Positions 31,802-39,616 of a DNA stretch of 41,493 nt are shown in pieces. Position 1 is the stretch's first letter. The number at the start of each line of letters is the position of its first letter. This stretch comes from a virus, in the IMG/VR virus record IMGVR_UViG_3300017753_000019, positions 1-41,493 of that record. The stretch is one strand, 5' to 3'. The position numbers and the translations under genes are program-made. Under the pieces are notes generated by a model, which was given only the letters and a program-made list of their open reading frames with translations, ran no database searches and was not told the origin of the DNA.

Positions 31802-32379
31802 TAGGATCCGCCTCCGGCTGCTTGAATTTGAATAAAGTTAACAGTAGAACCAGTACCATCAGAGAAGATGCTGGCTTTTACAGAATTTCTAACCATACCA
31901 CCATTAAATGTTGCAGTGCTAGCACCACCAACAGTAGATGCACTACTATCATGAGTGATAACAGCACGGGTAGAGAAGTATCCAGGTTGAGAGGAAGCGT
32001 TAACTAATACACTCTGAACTGGTTTATGCGAGAAATTTAAAGAGGAAGGAGTAAGTCCAGTAACAGAAACAGTGTCACCAACATTAAAAGCACAACCAGT
32101 CCCTTCTGGGAAATGAAGAATGGTTGATGTTCCGGTAGTGATGCCAATAACTGGTTGAGATTTAGGAGTAAGACTCAGAATCTCCGTTTCCTGTTTAGAA
32201 ACGCTGTAATCATTTGCAGTCGCTGTTGGATCTGTTCCAATAGCTACTGTGACATTTTTAGTGCCGTTATTAGTGATTCTCAAAGAATCAGTTTTAACTG
32301 CCATCGCACTAGACTGTGACGATGCACCACTTGCACTTGCTAATGTAGTTCCACTATCTGCGATTGGATTGTGAGCCAT
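31801..32379 (-). CDS. Unknown structural-type protein between gp67-like and gp21
   Basis: 192 residues, rich in Ser, Thr, Ala and Gly with short beta-like stretches (SLRITNNGTKNVTVAIG, INFIQIQAAGGGS-like end). No membrane span or enzyme motif. T4 has gp68 at this place, but there is no clear likeness. Composition suggests a beta-sandwich head decoration or fibre-type domain. It is coupled on both sides (TAATG), so it is made in step with prohead proteins. Confidence 0.72.
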   Translation of the reverse strand: MAHNPIADSGTTLASASGASSQSSAMAVKTDSLRITNNGTKNVTVAIGTDPTATANDYSVSKQETEILSLTPKSQPVIGITTGTSTILHFPEGTGCAFNVGDTVSVTGLTPSSLNFSHKPVQSVLVNASSQPGYFSTRAVITHDSSASTVGGASTATFNGGMVRNSVKASIFSDGTGSTVNFIQIQAAGGGS

Positions 32380-32567
32380 TACTCCTCTTCCTCTGTTTCC
32401 GTTTCAATGTTGTCTTCACCTTCTTCGTTATCGAAGAGACCTGCCGATGCATTAGGTTTAAGATTTTCAACTCGTTCTGCTGCTTTTGCATACAGAAGTT
32501 CTTTTAATTTATCTGAAACCTCAGACGGAGATTCACCAGTCACCATAAGATCCATTAATTCTTCCAT
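32379..32567 (-). CDS. 67: Small acidic prohead core protein, gp67-like
   Basis: 62 residues: helical N-terminal part (MEELMDLMVTG, KLKELLYAKAAERVENL) and a Glu-rich tail (EDNIETETEEEE). Size, composition and place just after gp20 match T4 gp67, a prohead core component cut to internal peptides. Similarity is of pattern only. Late box TATAAATA at 32596-32603. Confidence 0.72.
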   Translation of the reverse strand: MEELMDLMVTGESPSEVSDKLKELLYAKAAERVENLKPNASAGLFDNEEGEDNIETETEEEE

Positions 32568-32595
32568 TGTTTAGTAATATACTAAGACTATAAGT

Positions 32596-32603
32596 TATTT
32601 ATA
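32596..32603 (-). promoter_or_regulatory. Late promoter box TATAAATA overlapping the gp20 stop
   Basis: The TAA of gp20 (32599-32601) is part of the late box. The following gene starts 29 bases on, at 32567. Confidence 0.75.
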
Positions 32604-34272
32604 TTTCTCCACCTTCGGGTGCTTCGGTCTTCTTACCTTGCTTCTCTAAATCTGGTTCTTTGGGTGTTGTACCCAGTGCCGGACTACTAGAAACAGCGCC
32701 TTCTTGTGGTTGTTGACCAGGTTCAAAACCATCAACGGCCATTGCTGCCTCTAATGGGTCAACAATAATACCGTCTTTGATTTCCTGATCGATCTTTGCA
32801 TCCTCTTCGAGAATGTCAGCATCAGTTTGACGAATGATCTTACGTCGCACATAATCTTGTGAATAGTATTTGCCAACATAAGGTTCTGCCAAAGTTGCCA
32901 AATTAATTCTATTCTCCATGAGTTCTGCTTCTTTGAGTTCAGAGAAGTGGTTATCATAGAGGAAATCAAATTGAATGTGCTCACTCATCACTTCCCAATC
33001 TTCGGGAGTGACAACGTTTTTAAGCAACAGTTGAGTTTTCAACATGTCCAAGAACATTGCTGAGAATCTCTTTCTCAAACGACCAACAAACTTACTAAAT
33101 TTGAGTTCGTCTCTTAAAATTTCAGAAGAACGACCAAGGTTAAATCCACCATCACCTTCGATACGAGAGATGGGAACGTTAAGTGCTTTATAAAGTTTCT
33201 TCTTAAAATATTCAATGTCAGTAATTTCTCCTAGGTTTTGTCCACCGGGAAGAGTTGTGATCTCAGTACCACGACCACCTTCACGACGAGGTAACCAGAA
33301 GTCCTCCATCATTGACATCATCTTTTTATCATCACGAATCTCACCAGTGTTAGCATTGTACACTAACTTGTTACGATAACGTGACATCACATCACGCAGA
33401 TACTGTTCTGCCTTTACCTTGGGAAGATTACCAACATCAATATAGAAAATACGACGCTCAGGTGCTCTTGATAAACGATAGATCACAAGAGAATCCTCAA
33501 TCATTCTAAGTTGATTGAGAGCTTTGATTGACTTGTGGAGATATGATAGGGTTGATCCTTTATTTCTATCAACTAATCCTGAGGTGCAATAGGTGATAGA
33601 ATCTTTTGAAAATTTTACACCCTTTTGATCACTAGATGCTCCCATGTTAGACATGGGTTGATTTAGTTTTGGTGTATAAACAAAGTATTCTTCCAATTCT
33701 GGAAATGCCATATCAACAGAAGCAAGTTCCTGCTTCCTGACACCTAGTTCTTTATTCTGTTGTTTTGCATGACGAACAAATTTCATCTTTGCCGCGTCAA
33801 TATAACGAAGTTCTTTGATTCCTTCGTTTGGTGCCTTTAAGTCAATGACTTTATGGTAATATAATCTACCATCAATATACCAGTTACGATAAATCTCGTG
33901 AGATTTTTTATCAAAATCTAAAAGATCTTTAATATTTTTAAATTCTTGTCTAATAGTTTTCTTAATTCCGTCCGAAGCATTGAGGTTTGATAGTTCAATT
34001 TCAACGGGACTATCATTAAGGTCGCTTACAACAGCTTCGTTTACAATATCTTCAATCGCACTATCCACTTCTGGGTGGAGAGCCATCTCTCTATAACGAC
34101 GAATTAAATCAATCTCAGTTTTAAATGTTCCTTCGATATCAACGTAAGAACCAAAAAATCCAGACGTGACATAGTGGTCATTCCCATCCTCCTGTGCGGG
34201 AGGAACGGGACTGACCACTGATTTAGATTCCTTTTCGGAATCTTCAATAGAAAAACCAAACAGTTTTGCCAT
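32599..34272 (-). CDS. 20: Portal vertex protein, T4 gp20 homologue
   Basis: 557 residues. Matches gp20 in IDLIRRYREMALHPEVDSAIEDIVNEAV, the RLYYHKVID strand, LRYIDAAKMKFVR and EILRDELKFSKFVGRLRKRFS. The dodecameric portal starts head assembly and is the DNA channel docking the gp17 motor. Pro/Gln/Glu-rich tail. The late box ACTAAATA (34300-34307) overlaps the gp19 stop. Confidence 0.95.
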   Translation of the reverse strand: MAKLFGFSIEDSEKESKSVVSPVPPAQEDGNDHYVTSGFFGSYVDIEGTFKTEIDLIRRYREMALHPEVDSAIEDIVNEAVVSDLNDSPVEIELSNLNASDGIKKTIRQEFKNIKDLLDFDKKSHEIYRNWYIDGRLYYHKVIDLKAPNEGIKELRYIDAAKMKFVRHAKQQNKELGVRKQELASVDMAFPELEEYFVYTPKLNQPMSNMGASSDQKGVKFSKDSITYCTSGLVDRNKGSTLSYLHKSIKALNQLRMIEDSLVIYRLSRAPERRIFYIDVGNLPKVKAEQYLRDVMSRYRNKLVYNANTGEIRDDKKMMSMMEDFWLPRREGGRGTEITTLPGGQNLGEITDIEYFKKKLYKALNVPISRIEGDGGFNLGRSSEILRDELKFSKFVGRLRKRFSAMFLDMLKTQLLLKNVVTPEDWEVMSEHIQFDFLYDNHFSELKEAELMENRINLATLAEPYVGKYYSQDYVRRKIIRQTDADILEEDAKIDQEIKDGIIVDPLEAAMAVDGFEPGQQPQEGAVSSSPALGTTPKEPDLEKQGKKTEAPEGGEI

Positions 34273-34299
34273 TATAATATTCGTTGACTAGTATATAGT

Positions 34300-34307
34300 T
34301 ATTTAGT
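34300..34307 (-). promoter_or_regulatory. Late promoter box ACTAAATA overlapping the gp19 stop
   Basis: The gp19 TAA (34303-34305) is inside the box; the gp20 ATG is 28 bases downstream. Confidence 0.6.
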
Positions 34308-34935
34308 TAAGTGCGCCAGGACCACCAGCAACTTCGAAGTATTGAACTTGGAATTCAACAGTGAACTCTTCAATCGTGTTCTCAGTGTCGTATCCAAGAG
34401 CGATCTCAGATACAGCAGTTGGGAAGATATCGTAGAAACGATATGATCTCAGAACGTTTGCTTTGGTGGTTTGGATTCTTCCCTGACCTGCATCAGGAAC
34501 AGCAGTCGTGGTTTCAATCTGACCAGACGAACCTCTACCTAACTGATAAACATAAGCATCAGTCATGTAAGAGTTTGGATTAGAAGCGCCGGTATTATTC
34601 GACAACTTACTAATACCGTTCATCCACATTTCCATTGCGTGGCGAATCTTGAAGTCCTCATCATTGATGATGGTGAGGGTCCAAGGATCGAACGTTCTAT
34701 CGCCAGCAACTTTCAGAGTGCGACCTCTGAAAGGAACATCGATAGATGCAACGTTAGATGCAGGAAGGTTTGCTGCCTTACACATAAAGGAAAGGTCTTT
34801 CAACATCTCACCATCTTTGGTGACATATGAGGGAAACTCGGGAATAGTTACCTCAAACAGATTAGGGCGTGCGCCGCCCCCTTTGAGAATAGACTTAAAA
34901 TTAGATAGAGTCTTAATTTGCGGTGATTCAGCCAT
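34303..34935 (-). CDS. 19: Tail tube protein, T4 gp19 homologue
   Basis: 210 residues. NLFEVTIPEFP, MCKAANLPASNV, FRGRTLKVAGDRTFDPWTL and the closing EEFTVEFQVQYFEV fit the gp19/Hcp tube fold. Hexamers stack as the inner tube within the gp18 sheath. AGGAGC lies 9 bases before the ATG. The gene follows gp18 as in T4. Upstream CTTAAATC (34970-34977) is one base from a late box, so its own promoter is uncertain. Confidence 0.94.
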   Translation of the reverse strand: MAESPQIKTLSNFKSILKGGGARPNLFEVTIPEFPSYVTKDGEMLKDLSFMCKAANLPASNVASIDVPFRGRTLKVAGDRTFDPWTLTIINDEDFKIRHAMEMWMNGISKLSNNTGASNPNSYMTDAYVYQLGRGSSGQIETTTAVPDAGQGRIQTTKANVLRSYRFYDIFPTAVSEIALGYDTENTIEEFTVEFQVQYFEVAGGPGALN

Positions 34936-34978
34936 TTGTTATGCTCCTAGAAATCTTCGTTAAGTGAGGGATTTAAGA

Positions 34979-37216
34979 TCAGACTCTACCAGCGACTTCC
35001 TCGAAGCTAACACCAGTTCTGGTGGCAACAAATGTGAGGGAGACGTAGTTGATAGACTTGGCGGGTTTCAGGAAGATGTCCGCTCTGAACTCGTTGTTGT
35101 CAATGATGTCAGGAGTGTTATTCGTTTCGTCACAAATAACGAGGAAGTCATAGATTCCTCTCTTCGCCTGAACGTCACGTAAGTAAGGTTCGACAATGTT
35201 TACGAAGTTTGCTCTCGTAATTTCATCGTTGAGTTCAAATAGTTGAGCTTTCGCAGCTCCCTCTAAGGCTTGCTCCACAGTGAGGAACAGACGCCTAACG
35301 TTGATTCTATCGAACGCGGAGGCATAACCAAGGGCAGTCTTATCACCAAAGAGAAGAATACCAATACCAGGTTGGAATGAAATCGGGTTCACACGTGCCT
35401 GATAAAGTTCGTCTCTCTGATTTTGATTAGGATTGAATGCCAGTTTAACAGCATTGTTTAGTACACCACGCTGTTGACCAGCAGGTGAGAACCAAGGGAA
35501 TGCTCTAATATTAGTACGGGTCATGAGACCAGCAACGTCACCATTCGTTGGGATATAACGGAAGACGTTATTAAAGCGGTCATAAGTGTACTTATAACCA
35601 GAATCAATGATGCCGTAGGAGGAAGACTTAACTCCGTTAGCAAACTTCAAGATGTTTGAAGTTTGAGTGTCATCATCAATAACACCAACAATACCAGATC
35701 TGTGAGGAGAAACAACTGCAACGCAGTCTTGTCTTCCTTCGGCAATCGAGATGAGTCGGTTTGCCTTAGCTTGGGACTCTTCAACGCCGTTGATTGATGG
35801 ACCCATGATCAGGTAATCAACTTCCAACTCTTCCTTATTCTTGAAGAGGTTGTATGAAGTGATTAGATCACCTAACGTTGCTTTGTGACCACCAGTTGCG
35901 CTGTAATCAACACCGCCACTGAATGCGTAACCAACGTTACCCAAAGCAGCGTAAGTAATGCCCTGAGCGTTCTGACCCCAGAGACCTTCGCCAGTCGAAA
36001 GAGGCGTGAAGTGTGTAGCGAAACCAGTTGCTCTGGGAACAGTGCCCCAGAAAGAATCTTCGTCTTGTGATGGGTTGTAACCAGCGTATGCATATCCAGA
36101 GAAATCAGCAAGGAAGTCCTTGTACCAGATTTTCTGAGGAGCATTTACAGAGGAAACAGTATCAAGTGCTTTGGACAGTGAAGAGAATTTCTCAACAATG
36201 TTGCCTTGAATACCAGTTACAGCACCGTCATCATCAACGATACAGATGTTCATGCCATCGTTGTAACCTTGACGCTCAGAAACGTAGTTGTTGGTTACAG
36301 GACGTGGTGCAATCGATTTCCAGAATACAGTTCCATTTTCGATTGGAAGTTGTTGCTGATCATACCAGTCAACTGCTGTGACTGCATCAATACCAGTAGC
36401 ATAGATGGTGGAGTTTGCAACAGCACCACTTGCTTGGTTGAAGAAGAGGTTATCATCCGATTGAACAGTGCTACCAACAGAAAGAGATGCTGCTGGATCG
36501 TTCTTAGCGTATGAAATCTTAGTTGCAGTAGATCCAACACCAACAGCGTTAATCCTATCTGTCCACTTAACGTCGAAGGAAGAATTGCTACCAGTGGAGT
36601 CTGTCTTAACGCCAGTAACAATACCTTTCAGATATCCGGTTGTGACTGTGGAAAGTGTACCAGTGGCGGCATTAGGAACTACCAAGTTCGTAAGACCAAC
36701 GGTAACACCATAACCAACGGTGATACCCATACCAGCAAGACTGCTAGTAGTAACACCAACAGTTTGGTCTGCAAAGTCATCGATGAAACAAAGTTTCAGA
36801 CCGTTTGCCCATTTACCGGGAGTTTTAGCAGCGTAGTTCCAACCAGTGTCTGTCTGATAGTTTTCGTTATAATCATCATAATTTTTAATTTTTAAACTTG
36901 TATCTGCATATACATCGTTACCGGCATTAGCGTTGTTAAGAGTTGCGCCATCAGTTCTTACAACTTTAAGAACACCGCCATAGGTAAGGAAGGAACTAGC
37001 ACTCATCCAATATTCATATTGGGCATCAGTGCTGATCGGTTTACCATATACTTCGATTAACTCTTGCTCTGTCTCAACAGTATAGCACTCATCAATAGGA
37101 CCCTTTTGGAAAGGTCCGCAAATGCCACCAATATTATCTAAAACGTTCTCGGCTCTACCAACAGTGAGGTCAACCTCTCTAATTAGTACACCAGGAGACA
37201 ATAATGCTACTGCCAT
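34979..37216 (-). CDS. 18: Tail sheath protein, T4 gp18 homologue
   Basis: 745 residues. LLSPGVLIREVDLT opening, GGICGPFQKGPIDE, and the conserved C-terminal core with INVRRLFLTVEQALEGAAK, REPYLRDVQ-like and VSLTFVATRTGVSFEEVAG. Contractile sheath around gp19. The central part (about 170-320) is Thr/Gly/Val-rich and more variable, probably an exposed insertion. The leader carries ACGGAGTAAACA before the ATG and an AATAAATA box at 37251. Confidence 0.96.
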   Translation of the reverse strand: MAVALLSPGVLIREVDLTVGRAENVLDNIGGICGPFQKGPIDECYTVETEQELIEVYGKPISTDAQYEYWMSASSFLTYGGVLKVVRTDGATLNNANAGNDVYADTSLKIKNYDDYNENYQTDTGWNYAAKTPGKWANGLKLCFIDDFADQTVGVTTSSLAGMGITVGYGVTVGLTNLVVPNAATGTLSTVTTGYLKGIVTGVKTDSTGSNSSFDVKWTDRINAVGVGSTATKISYAKNDPAASLSVGSTVQSDDNLFFNQASGAVANSTIYATGIDAVTAVDWYDQQQLPIENGTVFWKSIAPRPVTNNYVSERQGYNDGMNICIVDDDGAVTGIQGNIVEKFSSLSKALDTVSSVNAPQKIWYKDFLADFSGYAYAGYNPSQDEDSFWGTVPRATGFATHFTPLSTGEGLWGQNAQGITYAALGNVGYAFSGGVDYSATGGHKATLGDLITSYNLFKNKEELEVDYLIMGPSINGVEESQAKANRLISIAEGRQDCVAVVSPHRSGIVGVIDDDTQTSNILKFANGVKSSSYGIIDSGYKYTYDRFNNVFRYIPTNGDVAGLMTRTNIRAFPWFSPAGQQRGVLNNAVKLAFNPNQNQRDELYQARVNPISFQPGIGILLFGDKTALGYASAFDRINVRRLFLTVEQALEGAAKAQLFELNDEITRANFVNIVEPYLRDVQAKRGIYDFLVICDETNNTPDIIDNNEFRADIFLKPAKSINYVSLTFVATRTGVSFEEVAGRV

Positions 37217-37250
37217 TGTTTACTCCGTTAGGTCCATATTTGTCTAAGAA

Positions 37251-37258
37251 TATTTATT
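37251..37258 (-). promoter_or_regulatory. Late promoter box AATAAATA of gp18
   Basis: NATAAATA element 35 bases before the gp18 ATG, in the 82-base gap after the zinc-finger gene. Confidence 0.65.
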
Positions 37259-37298
37259 GTTTTGAATGTTTTGAGAGGGGGAACTGAGACGTGAATGC

Positions 37299-37529
37299 CT
37301 ACCAATCAGGATATTTCCACTCTTTGAAGTAGTTGTGTTCCTTCCTGTGCTTCAATATTCTCTTCTTTGTGCATTCCTTACATTCATATGCATATGAAGA
37401 TGGAACTGGTCCTTTATCCTTTCTAGTTCTGTAAAATCCCTCAACTAAATTTTTCGTTTCTCCGCAAATTTTACAAGTTCTATCATTGAGGAGAAAGTGT
37501 CCAAGACTAATTTGATCGTCTAAGTCCAT
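37299..37529 (-). CDS. Small four-Cys zinc-finger protein
   Basis: 76 residues from the ATG at 37529, which shares a base with the gp17 stop (TAATG); the longer start at 37544 is inside gp17. Two CxxC pairs (Cys19/22 and Cys50/53) in CKICGETKNL and YECKECTKKR suggest one zinc site, followed by a basic tail with His. This type is common near phage late genes; function unknown, maybe nucleic-acid binding. Confidence 0.78.
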   Translation of the reverse strand: MDLDDQISLGHFLLNDRTCKICGETKNLVEGFYRTRKDKGPVPSSYAYECKECTKKRILKHRKEHNYFKEWKYPDW

Positions 37530-39193
37530 TACAGATAGTTCCACATATAATCAGCACCACCTTGTGCATCACCATAGGTGCCATCAAGATGCCATCTATC
37601 ACCATCACTATCAACAAAACTAGATTCATCATTTAATCCATCATCTAAGAATCCAAATGGTGCCATGTCTTGTTCAATTTGATTCTTCTGTTCCTCGTAG
37701 AGTCTTTTGCGAACATCTTGGTCAGTTAGTTCTTTAAAATAATCCTGTGCTACTAACCAAGCGTAGATAACCAAGCACATAGCAAGGTCATCATTACATC
37801 CATCTTCTGCTTCAAAAGAATTACTCTTTGAAATAAAGGTAGTTAGTTCACTAATAACGTTGTAATCTTTAAAAAGAATTTTATCTGCTTCAATCATGGT
37901 CTTCAAATTAAGAGACCCAACCTTCTTAACAGTCTTAGACATCTTGACTCCTAACTGAGTCTTGCTTCCAGAAAATCCTTGACCAACAACTTGACCTGCT
38001 CTACCTCTCATAGAGCACATCAGTAAATTTTGATATTCTAGATCATATTGCAAAATGCTTGCTACCTGATCTCCAATGTCGTTTACCTCAGTAAGAATGA
38101 ATGCTTCATTATATGCCTTAGCTGTTGAGTAAATGATATTAGGAAACAGCATTGGTTTGACATGATTGTCTCTATACTTTGCCACAATTTTATGTGGGAA
38201 AGATGTAATATCTACAATGATAAAGGCAGAGTAATCTTCTCCAACACCTCTTGCCACGTCAACCGTACAAACATAGTCATGATCCTTTTCCGGATCAGCA
38301 TATACATCCAAACTGTTGTTTGAAGTCTTGGGAGCCTCATATACTAAACTCCTTAACTTTGCCGGGTCAATTAATGTATCAACAGATCCTAGGAACTCAC
38401 ACTCAAACTCAACCTTGAACTGTTGTTCTGATGTGTTCTTAACTGTTTGCTCTCGCCACTTGTCATCTCTACCGGGTACTTCTGACCAGTGAACCTGAGT
38501 AGGAACATATTCATTCTGCTCTCTTTCCGCATCATGCCACATGCGGTAGAAGTGGTTCATACCCTTAGGGGTAGATACGATAATAATCTTGGTAGACTTA
38601 CCAGATGAAATCGTAGGATAAACTGAACTAAAAAAGTCGTCAGCAATATGGTTTGGAACAAACGCAAATTCGTCCAAGAAGATAATATTAAATGACATAC
38701 CACGAACGGCAGCAGCAGATGTAGATGCCGCAAGAATCTTACTACCGTTCTCTAATTCAAGACTACCTTTGTTCCATGCAAGAATACCTTGCTGCATCCA
38801 CTTTGGAAGATTTTCATATGCTGTCTGCAATCTTCCAAGTAGGTCTCTCGCAGTAGATGCTTTGTTTGCTAGAATACCGATGTTTACATTATTATTAAAC
38901 ACTGCATAATGCAACAAATAAGAAACAGACGTGGTAGATTTACCAGTCTGTCGTGGCATCATGCAGATGTTGAATCGATTCTCATGAAATCGATTGATTA
39001 ATTTCTCTTGAAATGGCCACATCTCAAAGGGGACAAGACCCTCATCAACGTTGACAATTTTTACATATGTCTTTGCAAAGTAAACAGGATCACTTTGACA
39101 CTTGATCATCTCCTGTACTTGATTCTCAGTATACTCAATCTGAGTATTTGCTTTTTTTAGATTGGGATTACCAAGATAGATTCCATTATCCAT
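37529..39193 (-). CDS. 17: Terminase large subunit, T4 gp17 homologue
   Basis: 554 residues from the ATG at 39193. The longer frame to 39232 would start with TTG and overlaps a separate small gene, so I reject it. ATPase: Walker A PRQTGKST (about 80-87), Walker B IIFLDEFAF (about 171-179) and the coupling motif STPKGMN. RNase H-like nuclease: TVDVARGVGEDYSAF with the catalytic Asp, and later Asp residues in the C-terminal part. It packages DNA into proheads and cuts concatemers. The ribosome site is weak (AGTGGA). Confidence 0.95.
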   Translation of the reverse strand: MDNGIYLGNPNLKKANTQIEYTENQVQEMIKCQSDPVYFAKTYVKIVNVDEGLVPFEMWPFQEKLINRFHENRFNICMMPRQTGKSTTSVSYLLHYAVFNNNVNIGILANKASTARDLLGRLQTAYENLPKWMQQGILAWNKGSLELENGSKILAASTSAAAVRGMSFNIIFLDEFAFVPNHIADDFFSSVYPTISSGKSTKIIIVSTPKGMNHFYRMWHDAEREQNEYVPTQVHWSEVPGRDDKWREQTVKNTSEQQFKVEFECEFLGSVDTLIDPAKLRSLVYEAPKTSNNSLDVYADPEKDHDYVCTVDVARGVGEDYSAFIIVDITSFPHKIVAKYRDNHVKPMLFPNIIYSTAKAYNEAFILTEVNDIGDQVASILQYDLEYQNLLMCSMRGRAGQVVGQGFSGSKTQLGVKMSKTVKKVGSLNLKTMIEADKILFKDYNVISELTTFISKSNSFEAEDGCNDDLAMCLVIYAWLVAQDYFKELTDQDVRKRLYEEQKNQIEQDMAPFGFLDDGLNDESSFVDSDGDRWHLDGTYGDAQGGADYMWNYL

Positions 39194-39194
39194 A

Positions 39195-39353
39195 TCAAGT
39201 CCACTTAGGGGGATTATGTGGGCACTTTGCAAACGGAAGTCTTGTCTTAACTTCCATAAAACAATTGCAAATAGAGCACCTCTTATATTTACCCTTTAAG
39301 TATTCACAGGATTCACAGATTTTCAATCTCTCCTGAGGAGTCATCTTTTCCAT
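39195..39353 (-). CDS. Hidden 52-aa Cys-rich zinc-ribbon-like protein
   Basis: Read by hand: ATG at 39353, TGA at 39195-39197, one base before the gp17 ATG. The protein begins MEKMTPQERLKICESCEYLK. Six cysteines at 13, 16, 26, 29, 31 and 44 form CxxC...CxxCxC...C, ending CPHNPPKWT, like small zinc-ribbon proteins of phages. It overlaps the preceding gene by 41 bases (32 if it starts at Met4). Spacing to gp17 indicates coupling. Role unknown. Confidence 0.68.
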   Translation of the reverse strand: MEKMTPQERLKICESCEYLKGKYKRCSICNCFMEVKTRLPFAKCPHNPPKWT

Positions 39354-39552
39354 ACTTTCTCAAACTAACTAAACGTTTTTCCCAAGTGTCTCCGATTTCT
39401 GATCCAACCATCGGATTGACGCATGTTTTATCGCCAAGATTATTACACACTAATCCAGCTAAATCAACTTCGCTGCCAATTTTACCAGTGTGCCAATAGT
39501 GTTGACCATCTACCCATGTTGCCCCACATTTGGGGCAGGATTTCGTGTCCAT
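39313..39552 (-). CDS. Small zinc-binding protein upstream of terminase
   Basis: 79 residues. CPKCGATWVDGQHYW opening (Cys6, Cys9), a second cysteine pair at 36 and 44 (LVCNNLGDKTC), then GDTWEKRLVSLR. Likely one zinc site. Similar short proteins sit next to gp17 in cyanophage genomes. T4 has the small terminase gp16 here, but no likeness is visible. Late (ATAA)n boxes at 39581-39596 precede it. Confidence 0.75.
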   Translation of the reverse strand: MDTKSCPKCGATWVDGQHYWHTGKIGSEVDLAGLVCNNLGDKTCVNPMVGSEIGDTWEKRLVSLRKYGKDDSSGEIENL

Positions 39553-39580
39553 AAAAACTATAAAATTTTAGTATAATTTC

Positions 39581-39596
39581 TATTTATTTATTTATT
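39581..39596 (-). promoter_or_regulatory. Tandem late promoter boxes (AATAAATA repeated)
   Basis: Overlapping AATAAATA motifs at 39581, 39585 and 39589 on the minus strand, 30-45 bases before the ATG at 39552. The 4-base periodic repeat gives several possible registers for late polymerase. Confidence 0.6.
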
Positions 39597-39614
39597 TGTA
39601 TCAGAATGATACAA
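39596..39614. repeat. Perfect 8-bp hairpin after the 39617 gene
   Basis: TTGTATCA and TGATACAA separated by 3 bases, two bases past the stop at 39617. There is no T run on the minus strand, so it may be an mRNA 3'-end stabiliser rather than a terminator. It abuts the late boxes of the next gene. Confidence 0.5.
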
Positions 39615-39616
39615 TA

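Noticed and set aside
39194-39232. Longer gp17 start at 39232
   Set aside because: The first codon would be TTG and the extension overlaps the 52-aa Cys-rich ORF; ATG 39193 fits the gene junction.
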